Shown here: one piece after another, positions 8,001-14,126 of the stretch
Position numbering within the stretch: the first letter of the stretch is position 1
Layout of the letters: each line of letters opens with the position of its first letter
NCBI GenBank assembly: GCA_964514655.1
Contig: CAZEQY010000040.1
Location: 1-14,218 of the forward strand
Length of the DNA stretch: 14,218 nt
Origin: SZAS-7 sp964514655
GTDB lineage: Bacteria > Chlamydiota > Chlamydiia > Chlamydiales > FEN-1388
Reading direction: 5' to 3'
Made by a program: the position numbers and the translations under genes
The notes under the pieces: generated by a model
What the model was told of the DNA's origin: nothing
The model's database searches: none
The model's input: only the letters and a program-made list of their open reading frames with translations

Positions 8001-8097
8001 CGGGCAACTGGGGCATGGACATGCCGGCACCGGCGAAGAGGATCAGGCGGCCCTCGATCAACGCTTCGGCAAGAGGTTTGGGAATCTGGTTCGTCAT
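5014..8097 (-). CDS. DGR target 2: SIR2-NACHT-FGE/C-type-lectin conflict protein
   Basis: A 1027-residue paralogue of target 1 on the opposite strand. SIR2-like motifs are AGAGMS (22-27), TTNFD with N117, HVHG (H160, H162) and VGYSLQDED. A middle region, about 290-400, is absent from target 1; it includes LPIALAYTDRKANQQDVDAL and later LRVFTRDELLDQL, and may be a degenerate nuclease-like or linker domain. The NACHT module has Walker A GEFGTGKS (453-460) and Walker B LLLIFDGFDEM (D531). The FGE-sulfatase domain spans 817-1027 (GMVKVPAGLF to GFRCART), with VR2 as its last 37 codons (991-1027). The expected role matches target 1: lectin-fold sensing, NTPase switch and NAD+ depletion. Start ATG 8097 lies 75 bases downstream of the mrr-like gene on the same strand, so the two are probably co-transcribed. 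No clear ribosome site is visible. Domains are secure, function inferred. Confidence 0.92.
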   Translation of the reverse strand: MTNQIPKPLAEALIEGRLILFAGAGMSMPQLPGWTSLLNSMLAKGLDERSPAIIAEQAKIRKLIAANKLLAAARLLRDGLQPAGFCSFLSTAFRDARPDQRHRTAARLPFAGILTTNFDTLIEDAIIIARQGRSSVRVLNQTQIPELMLGLRERRLGVVHVHGEVTDSQSIILAKPDYTALKKNPQFRQYFQTLCSTYTFLFVGYSLQDEDLLLFLDEVFAKTGGHAGPHFVLEHPSKITSARRKEFGECYGIRFLEDKAVSGKSYPDILQFLQELEAILPVSAETAEDVSELFQDWGCRDLKQESSPGRLMFRGVRSASFGEELPIALAYTDRKANQQDVDALDRLKATQRVLVTRTSSRIDVPPGLRVFTRDELLDQLIPFARYLTQLRSAYENPVREEDRIHEYYVPLRARRHHKDARSAAKSKPENLDQIVKEWLQDESGNRRHLSILGEFGTGKSWFARRQAYLAATEGQTSRTPILFQLRNWSERFDLKSLVTSTLIETYGLKPAEGYRSFERLNREGRLLLIFDGFDEMVRNANSPRTAAQNFEAIAGLAKAKQSKILLTCRTEYFATEKEEQKVVLGRHPRDDFRSAGIRTREDWIEGREGFECAHVELFDDDQLAEALKKRGEAGLLPKLKRVRSLFEFAHRPVLLDMVLKTSGDWASSRRRNSFTLAGLYENYTERLLTLHTDDAITSEARKALIEECAWRMQSTQKLKLKDTDFEAIVRERFPVADSEEVIRRVKDLSSQASYFRREGDWFSFAHKSFLEYFVARRVAQSLRDSRNPNIPLTDVIVSFLPDLLLVEQARVEELDGMVKVPAGLFVYGSEEEQDLSIRDIACEYWIDKTPVTNAQYLAFLNKTGGANPKWIDPKWSRIKQAPDGALLLEAGYEMHPVVGVTWFGAEAYANHVGKRLPTEEEWERAARGVDGREYPWRGAFSKALCNTVESRIHDTTPVGSYPKGASPAGALDMSGNVWEWTASDWDKLKVLRGGSWFSVSDFARCASRIRVDPVDTGIVIGFRCART
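5017..5128 (-). repeat. DGR variable repeat VR2 (target 2 3' end)
   Basis: Read on the minus strand, these 112 bases align gap-free with the TR. Differences are at 20 TR adenines (10 A to G, 10 A to T, no A to C), at T4645 (A here) and at the final base (C to T). It is more heavily mutated than VR1. Variable residues include F997, S998, V999, D1001, F1002, I1009, V1011, D1012, V1014, D1015, G1017, I1018 and V1019. The stop TGA follows at once. Confidence 0.95.
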
Positions 8098-8172
8098 TTC
8101 AAGAAAATCAACAAACGATTTTTCTCAGAATACACCTGTTTACGAGCCTTGGGTTGGAAGGACTGGGGAGTT

Positions 8173-9090
8173 TCAAAGGTTGTCGAAGTAGTCCTGATCG
8201 ATTCGCTTGAGCGTGTAGGACTTCGTGACGGACACCCCGACGTTGTGGTCGATCATAAGCGAGGCGAGTTGCCGCCCATCGATCAGTACAATCTTCTGCG
8301 GCAAGGCCTCGACGAATTCAAGCGCATCCTTGGTGAATTTCGAGGTCGTGATGAAGACTCCGCGGTTGGCGTGGCGCTTGGTCAAGCCTCCCGAGAACTT
8401 CATGATCTCGGGACTACCCACGACATCTTTCCAACGCTTCGCCTGGACGTAGATGGCGTCCAAGCCGAGCTTATCCTGCTTGATAATCCCGTCAATTCCA
8501 CCGTCACCGGATTTGCCGACCACCTTCCCGGCGTCCTCAACGGAACCACCGTAGCCCATGGCAACGAGCAGATCGACGACGATTTGTTCAAATGCCGCGG
8601 GTGTACCGTTCTTGATCGTCTCGACCAGATCATCCGCCAGAACATCTCTGAGCTGCTGGTAGCTATTCTCCAGCGCTTCCTCGGGGGTGACTTTCGTATC
8701 GGGGTGCTCAACGAGGATGGCGGCGGCGGATCCCTCTGTCTCGGTTCCCTTCCCCTGGAACTCGAGGAACTCGGGGAACTGGCGGAGCATCTTGACCGTG
8801 ATCTCGGCTGGCGGCGGTTTCAACAAAGAGAGACCACGTTCGGTGATCACGTACACGCCGCGGCGCACAGACTGGATGGCGCCGGCCGACTTCAAATATT
8901 GAACAGCCCAACCAACGCGGTTCATGAATACGGTAGTGGTGTCGCTGGCGAGGCGTTCTGACAGTTCTCCTTCTGTGAGGCCAAGGTGATCCGCAATTCG
9001 TTGGCGGATCTCCGAGACAGGGTGCTCCCTGTGGTCCTCAACGACCCGGAGAACCGGGAGCATTAGCGCTTGATAGTCGGAAATCGGCAT
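8173..9090 (-). CDS. mrr: Mrr-type restriction endonuclease
   Basis: A 305-residue protein with the full Mrr layout. The N-terminal winged-helix domain (about 1-95) begins MPISDYQALMLPVLRV and includes NRVGWAVQYLKSAGAI and GVYVITERG. The C-terminal PD-(D/E)XK domain (about 165-280) has FEQIVVDLLVAMGY, GDGGIDG (D200) and VQAKRW (Q216, K218), the D...QxK active site of Mrr_cat, followed by FITTSKFTKDALEF. Mrr enzymes are type IV, modification-dependent nucleases that cut methylated foreign DNA. Length is typical for the family. The start ATG 9090 gives the conserved N-terminus; no clear Shine-Dalgarno is seen. It precedes target 2 by 75 bases on the same strand, so the nuclease and the SIR2-NACHT receptor may form one defence transcript. 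Confidence 0.92.
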   Translation of the reverse strand: MPISDYQALMLPVLRVVEDHREHPVSEIRQRIADHLGLTEGELSERLASDTTTVFMNRVGWAVQYLKSAGAIQSVRRGVYVITERGLSLLKPPPAEITVKMLRQFPEFLEFQGKGTETEGSAAAILVEHPDTKVTPEEALENSYQQLRDVLADDLVETIKNGTPAAFEQIVVDLLVAMGYGGSVEDAGKVVGKSGDGGIDGIIKQDKLGLDAIYVQAKRWKDVVGSPEIMKFSGGLTKRHANRGVFITTSKFTKDALEFVEALPQKIVLIDGRQLASLMIDHNVGVSVTKSYTLKRIDQDYFDNL

Positions 9091-9217
9091 TTACGTTTGT
9101 TTCTTTCGGTGGGTCAGATATTCTTGTCCCAGCACAAGAGGACTTACCCAAAGTCTATGAGCCAACCCTGCGGACAAGGATATCCGCCATTCACTAGCGA
9201 TGTAGGAGACCAGCCAC

Positions 9218-9607
9218 CTAAGACTTTTGATCGCCATTGCGAACAACGGATACAGCGCCTCCGCATGCCCCGCAGAACTTAAAGGATTCCGGCCATCCGA
9301 AACGGCAAGGCTCACACCTCTTTATCACGCCAGCACCACAGGCTCCACAGAACTGGAACCGCAGTTCATTGGTTTGGCCGCATATACCGCATCTTATTTC
9401 AAGAGCTGCCATCGCTCGCTCGATCTCGCGCAAGGAATCATTCGCACGTTGGATCATAGAAGCAGCTATCCGTCGAAAGTCCTCGCTCTCCTGGGAGTGA
9501 CGGTCGGGATGCCAAGCCTTGACAAAGGCCCGATGCATACGCCGAACAGATGCCAAGGTCGCTTTTTCATCCAGGCCAAAGAATACAAGGTGTTCCCGGT
9601 GTTTCAT
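9218..9607 (-). CDS. J-domain protein with two double zinc ribbons
   Basis: A 129-residue protein. Residues 6-65 form a J-domain, with helix II ending in the HPD motif (33-35, AWHPDRH) and a helix III/IV region. The C-terminal half has four CxxC pairs: C73/C76, C87/C90, C98/C101 and C112/C115, each set with CGACG-like spacing, making two zinc ribbons. J-domains stimulate Hsp70 ATPase; zinc ribbons usually bind nucleic acid or protein. The ATG overlaps the stop of a 32-codon ORF (ATGA arrangement), which suggests coupling. It lies upstream of mrr on the same strand with a 127-base gap. Its partner and substrate are unknown; a role in assembly or control of the neighbouring defence proteins is only inferred from position. 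Confidence 0.8.
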   Translation of the reverse strand: MKHREHLVFFGLDEKATLASVRRMHRAFVKAWHPDRHSQESEDFRRIAASMIQRANDSLREIERAMAALEIRCGICGQTNELRFQFCGACGAGVIKRCEPCRFGWPESFKFCGACGGAVSVVRNGDQKS

Positions 9608-9702
9608 GCCTCGAAAAAGAACCCGTCCTCCTCGTTGTCGGGTAACCCGACGACGTCTCTCGTCATCCGGTCATTGCTTTCGAATGATGACACCATTGTC
9701 AT
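9604..9702 (-). CDS. Small acidic ORF coupled to the J-domain gene
   Basis: A 32-codon ORF starting ATG ACA ATG and ending in TGA. The stop overlaps the ATG of the J-domain gene as ATGA, a classic coupling arrangement. The product is acidic towards its end (VGLPDNEEDGFFFEA). It starts 13 bases after the stop of the open frame at 9716-9967. I do not recognise it. It could be a real small protein, a leader that sets translation of the J-domain gene, or chance; an alternative start is the second ATG at 9696. Confidence 0.4.
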   Translation of the reverse strand: MTMVSSFESNDRMTRDVVGLPDNEEDGFFFEA

Positions 9703-9715
9703 CGACTTATCGCGC

Positions 9716-9967
9716 TCACTGTTTTCGTGGAAGATCCTTCGCTAGTTCGTCCAGAACCTCGTCCAGTGCAGCAGTTGGGAACTTGTTGTGCGGCGGACGC
9801 ACGCCGAAGATTTCAATAACCACGTTCCGCCGGGACGGCCTCAATTCGTTCCCAACTTCATCGGCGCGCAGCTCTGAGCAAAGCAACCAGTCGACACCAA
9901 TCCACCTAGATTGAAGAGACTCTAACTGAGTTTCATTGTATTGGATTGCAGCTAGAGGTTCACCAGA
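9716..9967 (-). pseudogene. Start-less open frame, possible truncated gene
   Basis: On the minus strand an 83-codon open stretch reads as plausible protein (for example WIGVDWLLCSELRADEVG and later DEVLDELAKDLPRKQ) and ends at TGA 9716-9718. An in-frame TGA precedes it at 9968-9970 and there is no in-frame ATG; the first usable start would be TTG at 9886, giving 56 residues. Composition is balanced rather than the serine/arginine-rich look of a shadow frame. It may be the remnant of a longer gene cut when the divergent nuclease gene arrived, or a TTG-started gene heading the J-domain/mrr/target 2 series. The family is not recognised. Confidence 0.35.
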
Positions 9968-9983
9968 TCAAGAATGAAAATGC

Positions 9984-10985
9984 ATGGGAAACATTCGAGG
10001 ACCACAAAGCGCCTTTCTCGACCTCGCCTCAGAAGAAGTGGCGTGCAGTGCAGGAGTCTTGCTCACGGACTCAAACATCAAATCACTCGCGCAACGTTAT
10101 GAGATCAGCGAGCTTCACGCTCTCCAACGGGTACAGGACGAAACCGTCATACGACCAGAGGAATTTGAAGACGCCATTCTGAGCATGCGCGTGGCTTTGG
10201 GAAATCTTCCGAACAAGAAGATGGGGGTGTTCATCCTCATGGACGCCGTGCTCGCCATTGGCAAGCGTGGAGGCGACACAGATCGGATTCGCGAGGCGTA
10301 TCATGCGATCGCAGAATCGGGGAAATATCATGAGTTGACGATCGAGGCCGTGAAAGAAGTCGCAGCGGTTTCAGGACAGCAAATGGTAGATGTCTTCGAG
10401 TATGCAAAGGCATGGGCAGAGATGGATCGGCGGAGAGTGAACTTCCTCTATCCGCGCGTGCACCGAGAGGAATGGGACGGTGTCGTCCAACTCGACCAAC
10501 TCTTCCAAGGAGAACACATCCCTTCAGATCCGAATGTGTATCTCGATCAGCGGTACATCGATTACCTCGGGAAGAACGGCGAAGAGATAGGACAGATTCA
10601 TTGGCGTAACTTCGAGCGTCTCACGACCGAATTCTTCAAGCGACAAGGATACGAAGTCGATCTCGGCAAAGGCACCAAAGATGGAGGTGTGGATGTCCGC
10701 GTGTGGACGGACAAAGAATCAAAAGCAGGGCCACCCATCATGCTCATCCAGTGCAAGCGTTACAAGCATGTAGTCGGGATCGAAACAGTCAAAGCCTTTT
10801 GGGCAGACGTGCACTTCGAGGGTGCAGAAAAAGGGCTGATCGCCACCACCTCATCCGTATCCCGCGACAGTAAGAAGCTGTGCGAGGTAAGAAAGTGGCC
10901 AATGAATTTCGCCGAAGCAGAAAAAGTACAGGAATGGGCGCGATCGATGTGGCGCGCAGTGCCACTGGATGCTGGCAACAGATAA
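9984..10985 (+). CDS. Protein with C-terminal Mrr-like restriction endonuclease domain
   Basis: A 333-residue protein. The C-terminal part (about 205-305) is a PD-(D/E)XK nuclease of the Mrr_cat type: NFERLTTEFFKRQGYEV, KDGGVDVRVW (D237) and LIQCKRYKHVVG (Q256, K258), then GLIATTSSVSRDSKK. The N-terminal 200 residues are mostly helical, with no family I can name, and may hold DNA- or partner-binding functions. ATG 9984 is three codons after an in-frame stop at 9975, so the start is close to fixed. A TTG-started frame at 9946 reads protein-like for its first 18 residues only. The gene is divergent from the J-domain/mrr group and uses more A/T-ending codons than its neighbours, hinting at separate acquisition. 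It is likely a restriction or defence nuclease. Confidence 0.8.
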   Translation: MGNIRGPQSAFLDLASEEVACSAGVLLTDSNIKSLAQRYEISELHALQRVQDETVIRPEEFEDAILSMRVALGNLPNKKMGVFILMDAVLAIGKRGGDTDRIREAYHAIAESGKYHELTIEAVKEVAAVSGQQMVDVFEYAKAWAEMDRRRVNFLYPRVHREEWDGVVQLDQLFQGEHIPSDPNVYLDQRYIDYLGKNGEEIGQIHWRNFERLTTEFFKRQGYEVDLGKGTKDGGVDVRVWTDKESKAGPPIMLIQCKRYKHVVGIETVKAFWADVHFEGAEKGLIATTSSVSRDSKKLCEVRKWPMNFAEAEKVQEWARSMWRAVPLDAGNR

Positions 10986-11217
10986 CGCCTTTGCTCACGT
11001 CGTCGACAGACAACCAATGACGGAGGCCGTCGGGTGACATCGGGCGATGTGCCATCGCGACCGTGGCGTTGGTTGCGATCATTGCATTGTGGAATCAGAA
11101 AGTTACTGACCTAGTGGGCTGTCCTCGCTGACTCTTTAGAACTTGGTGATCCGGTGAGATCGGCCCGAAGTTTGCGGAGGGTGTCGCGGCTGGGAAAGAG
11201 GTGCGGGCGGGGCGGTT

Positions 11218-11423
11218 GATCACCTGGGTGGCTTCGCAGAAAAGGGGACCGCGCAGCTGCATCTGAGGTGTACAGCAATCCGAACGACGGCTCGCAGTTG
11301 ACGGTCAAGGGGAATGAGAAGAACTATCTGAATGTTCCCGTGAAGAACTATGGGCGGAGGTCGAAGTTGGCGGCGGTCCGCGCGGCGCTGGCGGAGATCG
11401 GGATCACGACATCGTCGCTCTAG
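11218..11423 (+). pseudogene. Degenerate C-terminal gene fragment related to the left-edge fragment
   Basis: From the stop at 11217 an open frame runs to TAG at 11421-11423. From about 11265 it reads as protein: VYSNPNDGSQLTVKGNE, then NYGRRSKLAAVRAALAEIGI. Just upstream, a different frame (about 11155-11262) also looks coding (KFAEGVAAGKEVRAGRLITW), so the gene is probably broken by a frameshift. There is no start codon context. YGRRS and RAALA-x-x-GI match the fragment at 3-188, and DNA similarity is visible at both motifs. The family is not recognised. Bases 10986-11217 before it hold nothing I can name. Confidence 0.45.
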
Positions 11424-11442
11424 CAGGCGCATTCGCCGAGCT

Positions 11443-11553
11443 TCAATTACGCTCCATCGTGACGAGTACATACAACGAGACGCCCCGGTCGCGAGCAGGA
11501 GCGGCATAGGCCTGCTCGACGTCTTCCGGGAGGTGAATCGCCAACGTCCTCAG
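11443..11553 (-). pseudogene. Short ORF resembling an antitoxin-like fragment
   Basis: On the minus strand, a 36-codon frame reads LRTLAIHLPEDVEQAYAAPA and then RDRGVSLYVLVTMERN before TGA. The pattern of a short strand, LPEDVE helix, then GVSL-x-x-L is seen in small plasmid-type antitoxins and RHH-like proteins. AGGAG lies 6 bases before a CTG codon where an ATG would be expected, suggesting a decayed or truncated gene. No toxin gene is beside it. The call is tentative. Confidence 0.3.
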
Positions 11554-11657
11554 GGATCACTCCTGCTTTCCTCTTCAGCCTACTACCGCCATCCTCACAA
11601 CTGATGAGCGGAACAGAGCGGCGCTTGCTGCCGGGTCCCGCGATGTGCCCGGAGAGC

Positions 11658-13022
11658 CTATTTTTCAAAGCCCCGGAGGTACGGGACGTCCGGTGGCCGC
11701 GAGCCGGTGCTGAATTGCGGTCCACGTGTCGAGCGGTAGCTTATGTTCAGAACCGGCGTCTCGATGCGGCGTCCCACGGCGGAGTAACGGCCATTCTGCC
11801 AGTTGGATTCCATGTAGTGGTTCGTGATCCCGGTTGAGAGGAGCAGCCGTTCCGCATTGAAGGGTTCCTTCCCGGTCACCATCATTTCGGTGATCCAGTG
11901 TGGTTGGGCGTTCGAGGCGTGATACTGGGCATAGGGACCGGGCCAGCCGAGCATCGAGATGACAGTGGGCTCTTTCTGTCCCTCGATTTCGCCAGCGTAG
12001 GTCCAACCCACATCCCGGGCCGAAATCACCGCCGCTTTCGTCCCATCGTTGTAGTCGACGATGCACGCATTTGCACGCTGGGCGCTGCTCTCCTGGAAGA
12101 ATCCCTGCTTGAAGTTGAACTTTGCCGCTACCGAGTCCAGGAGCTTGCCAACCCAGGGATTCTGTTCCGCCCACTTCCAGATTTCAGGTCCTCCTCTGAT
12201 GGACTGCACTGCTTTGACGCCGGTTTCGCCTCCCTTGCGGCGTTCCACGAAGGCCTGGAGCACGTCAATGCAATGGAAGATCGCGCCCTCATCCGAGGCG
12301 CCTCCCAGCACGATCGAGTTCCGGATTGGCGTATCGATGGCGATCTCGATCTCGGGCTTTCGGAAGTAGACCGGTATGGAGGAACCTCCGGTCAAAGGAA
12401 AGTTCAGCTCACGAGATTTGTCGAACATCCATTTGGCGTCGTCCCAGTTGTAGGAGAGGTGCTTGTCGTTGAAGACGGGCACCGAACGCTTGCTCTGCTC
12501 GAAAACCCGGATCACCTGCTGATACATCCACCATCGCGGCAGGAGCCAGTGGCCCTTGAGATCGGTTGGATAATTGCCGTGTTCTCCGACGATGACCACA
12601 CCGTCTACCGCAAGGTCCTTGCCGCCAAGGGTTACGGCCTCTCCCACTGTCTTGTAAATGGGAATGTTTTTCGCTTTGCAGACTTTCTGGCCCAGTCCGC
12701 TGGTGTCGAACTGATGGATGTAAACGGATACAATCTCCACCCTTGATGGAGTGTGGGCGCCCTGCCACCAATAGCCGTCCATCAGCTTGCAGAGGATCCA
12801 GTCCGCGTGGGATCCCGGAGCGCCCCAGAAGGTGACGCAACAGGCGATCCGAGGGCGGCGCTGCGTTGTTTGGGGGGGCGTCTGTTGTTGCTGTTGGGCC
12901 TCCTCCTCGGCGGCGGCGGGGGCGGTGGCGGCCGTCGTCAAACCCGCCAAGGCGGTTGTTGTTGCCAGCATTTCCCGCCGGGTGAGGATCGGGCGGTTCT
13001 TCAGAGGATGGTTTTCCGTCAT
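11658..13022 (-). CDS. Tat-exported conserved protein of unknown function
   Basis: A 454-residue protein. The N-terminus has a twin-arginine signal (LTRREMLATTTALAGL, RR at 15-16) with an alanine-rich stretch and likely cleavage near APAAAEEE, then a low-complexity Q/P/T linker with five glutamines. The mature part starts RRPRIACCVTFWG and contains GSHADWILCKLMDGYWWQGA, VDGVVIVGEHGNYP, RSVPVFNDKHLSYNW and FPLTGGSSIP, with conserved H, E and D residues that look like an active or binding site. I recall similar Tat proteins in Acidobacteria and Planctomycetes that have no assigned function. It would act outside the cytoplasmic membrane. It is not obviously linked to the defence cluster and marks the return to chromosomal background. 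Start ATG 13022 fits the signal peptide. Confidence 0.85.
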   Translation of the reverse strand: MTENHPLKNRPILTRREMLATTTALAGLTTAATAPAAAEEEAQQQQQTPPQTTQRRPRIACCVTFWGAPGSHADWILCKLMDGYWWQGAHTPSRVEIVSVYIHQFDTSGLGQKVCKAKNIPIYKTVGEAVTLGGKDLAVDGVVIVGEHGNYPTDLKGHWLLPRWWMYQQVIRVFEQSKRSVPVFNDKHLSYNWDDAKWMFDKSRELNFPLTGGSSIPVYFRKPEIEIAIDTPIRNSIVLGGASDEGAIFHCIDVLQAFVERRKGGETGVKAVQSIRGGPEIWKWAEQNPWVGKLLDSVAAKFNFKQGFFQESSAQRANACIVDYNDGTKAAVISARDVGWTYAGEIEGQKEPTVISMLGWPGPYAQYHASNAQPHWITEMMVTGKEPFNAERLLLSTGITNHYMESNWQNGRYSAVGRRIETPVLNISYRSTRGPQFSTGSRPPDVPYLRGFEK

Positions 13023-13493
13023 GCGCGCAAGCTCCCTCCCTGGGCCGCGGTTTGGACAGGCGTTGCCGGCTGGATGTTGATCTACAGTCCGACGATAACT
13101 GTCGCGAAACCCGGCTTTCCAGGGCCAGAAACCACTCTACTTGAATCACGCGCGAACTGGAAGTTGCACCGCAAGGGTTGGCGTTGTTCCAAACACTTCG
13201 CGGAAGTCCTCGTGCCCGTCAAATCGATGATGGACAGGTTGCGGCAGAAACGACCTGAGGCTGTACGTGGACCTTATTCTTAGGGAGTAGCGGCTTTCAG
13301 AATTTGTGTGTTGGGCGGGGCTCAAGCCCCGCGCAGGCTAAAGCCTACACCACCAGGATCAAAGCACAAACAGCTTCCATTCAAGCGCGGTTGGTGGTGC
13401 GCCGCCCGGTAAAGGCTGCAGGCTGCTCCTGCTGCTGCTGCGACCGTCGACGGCGACCAATCATCAGAAGTTCCGGACGAAGAAACCAGGAGG
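13023..13493. other. Intergenic stretch without a convincing gene
   Basis: This 471-base gap separates the Tat protein gene from the small gene at 13494-13934. Apart from the paired hairpins at 13315-13346 and a CTG-rich run near 13429-13441, I see no gene, RNA or promoter I can support. The open frames here read as low-complexity arginine- or serine-rich shadows. Confidence 0.5.
13315..13346. repeat. REP-like double hairpin element
   Basis: GCGGGGC (13315-13321) pairs with GCCCCGC (13326-13332) across TCAA, and AGGC (13335-13338) pairs with GCCT (13343-13346) across TAAA. This pair of short hairpins followed by ACACCACCAGG resembles a dispersed intergenic element seen in several high-GC soil bacteria. 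Only one copy is in the window. Confidence 0.45.
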
Positions 13494-13934
13494 CTAGATG
13501 TGGAGGGCGCGGGTCACTGCCGAGCGCAGCACAGGAGTGCACAGCGGGTGCTGGTCGATGCGCGGCCAGTTGAGGTTCGTGATCTTGGCGCGGATGTTGT
13601 TGTTCAACGGGATCAACATGAAGGTTGCGGGACCGTAGCTGCCGGATTTTGAGATGGGGCTGACGTGGCCGTCCTGCGTGCCTCCGCGGGATTTCTGGTG
13701 GGTCTTGATGGCGATCGACAGGGGATCGCCAGGCAGGCCCGTGTAGGGTGCGCCGGGGATCACGTTTTTGTACACCATGCGCTCCGCCGCGTTGATCACC
13801 GGATTCTGCGCCATGCTGGCATATGCCAACTGGACAAGGTGCACGTCCTCAATGTTGTTCGCGCAACCGGGTCCAACATTTGACTCAATGTTCCAAAAGA
13901 AGTAGTTGTTCGGTCCAAAAACGCCAGCAGTCAT
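13494..13934 (-). CDS. Conserved-looking small protein, function unknown
   Basis: A 146-residue protein beginning MTAGVFGPNNYFFWNIESNV. A segment VGPGCANNIEDVHLVQLAYA resembles the VG...N...DV..VQ..L pattern of peptidoglycan-binding-like repeats, but only one such unit is present and I do not claim the domain. The middle is rich in glycine, proline and serine; the end has LRSAVTRALHI. No signal peptide or membrane segment is visible. ATG 13934 has GGAG about 13 bases upstream, a weak ribosome site. It stands alone, on the same strand as its neighbours but 471 bases from the Tat protein gene. Composition is convincing for a real protein. Confidence 0.65.
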   Translation of the reverse strand: MTAGVFGPNNYFFWNIESNVGPGCANNIEDVHLVQLAYASMAQNPVINAAERMVYKNVIPGAPYTGLPGDPLSIAIKTHQKSRGGTQDGHVSPISKSGSYGPATFMLIPLNNNIRAKITNLNWPRIDQHPLCTPVLRSAVTRALHI

Positions 13935-14126
13935 GATGTTTCAGTACTCCAAAAGAAAATGTTGTTGTTTGGTTGGGGCGATCGTGGAGGAGGTTGCGAT
14001 TGAACTTCCGCCCCGCTCACTTTCCGCTTCCACCAGAATGGGCGCAAGAAGGAACCCGGATCGATCATGGGTCCTCAAGAAAATCAGTTTCTTTGTTGTC
14101 CTGCTATGCAGCGGCTCGCCCGGCGA

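Noticed and set aside
8149..8961. Plus-strand 270-codon frame antisense to mrr
   Set aside because: It mirrors the Mrr gene exactly; the minus-strand protein has all Mrr motifs, so this is a mirror frame.
9227..9745. Plus-strand 172-codon frame across the J-domain region
   Set aside because: Antisense to the J-domain/zinc-ribbon gene, whose HPD and CxxC motifs are decisive; the plus frame has none.
9946..10182. TTG-started plus frame whose first residues (QLEVHQIKNENAWETFE) look protein-like
   Set aside because: It turns into serine/arginine-rich shadow after about 20 residues and overlaps the real nuclease frame starting at 9984; at most it hints at an old frameshifted N-terminus.
11898..12746. 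Plus-strand 282-codon frame antisense to the Tat protein gene
   Set aside because: It lies wholly within the Tat-signal gene on the other strand and has no family features.
12753..13283. Plus-strand frame with a long glycine/leucine run that looks like a signal or membrane segment
   Set aside because: The run is the complement of the Ala-rich Tat signal and the glutamine linker of the minus-strand gene.
13315..13346. Possible CRISPR or tandem repeat start
   Set aside because: Only one copy of the double hairpin is present and there are no spaced direct repeats nearby.
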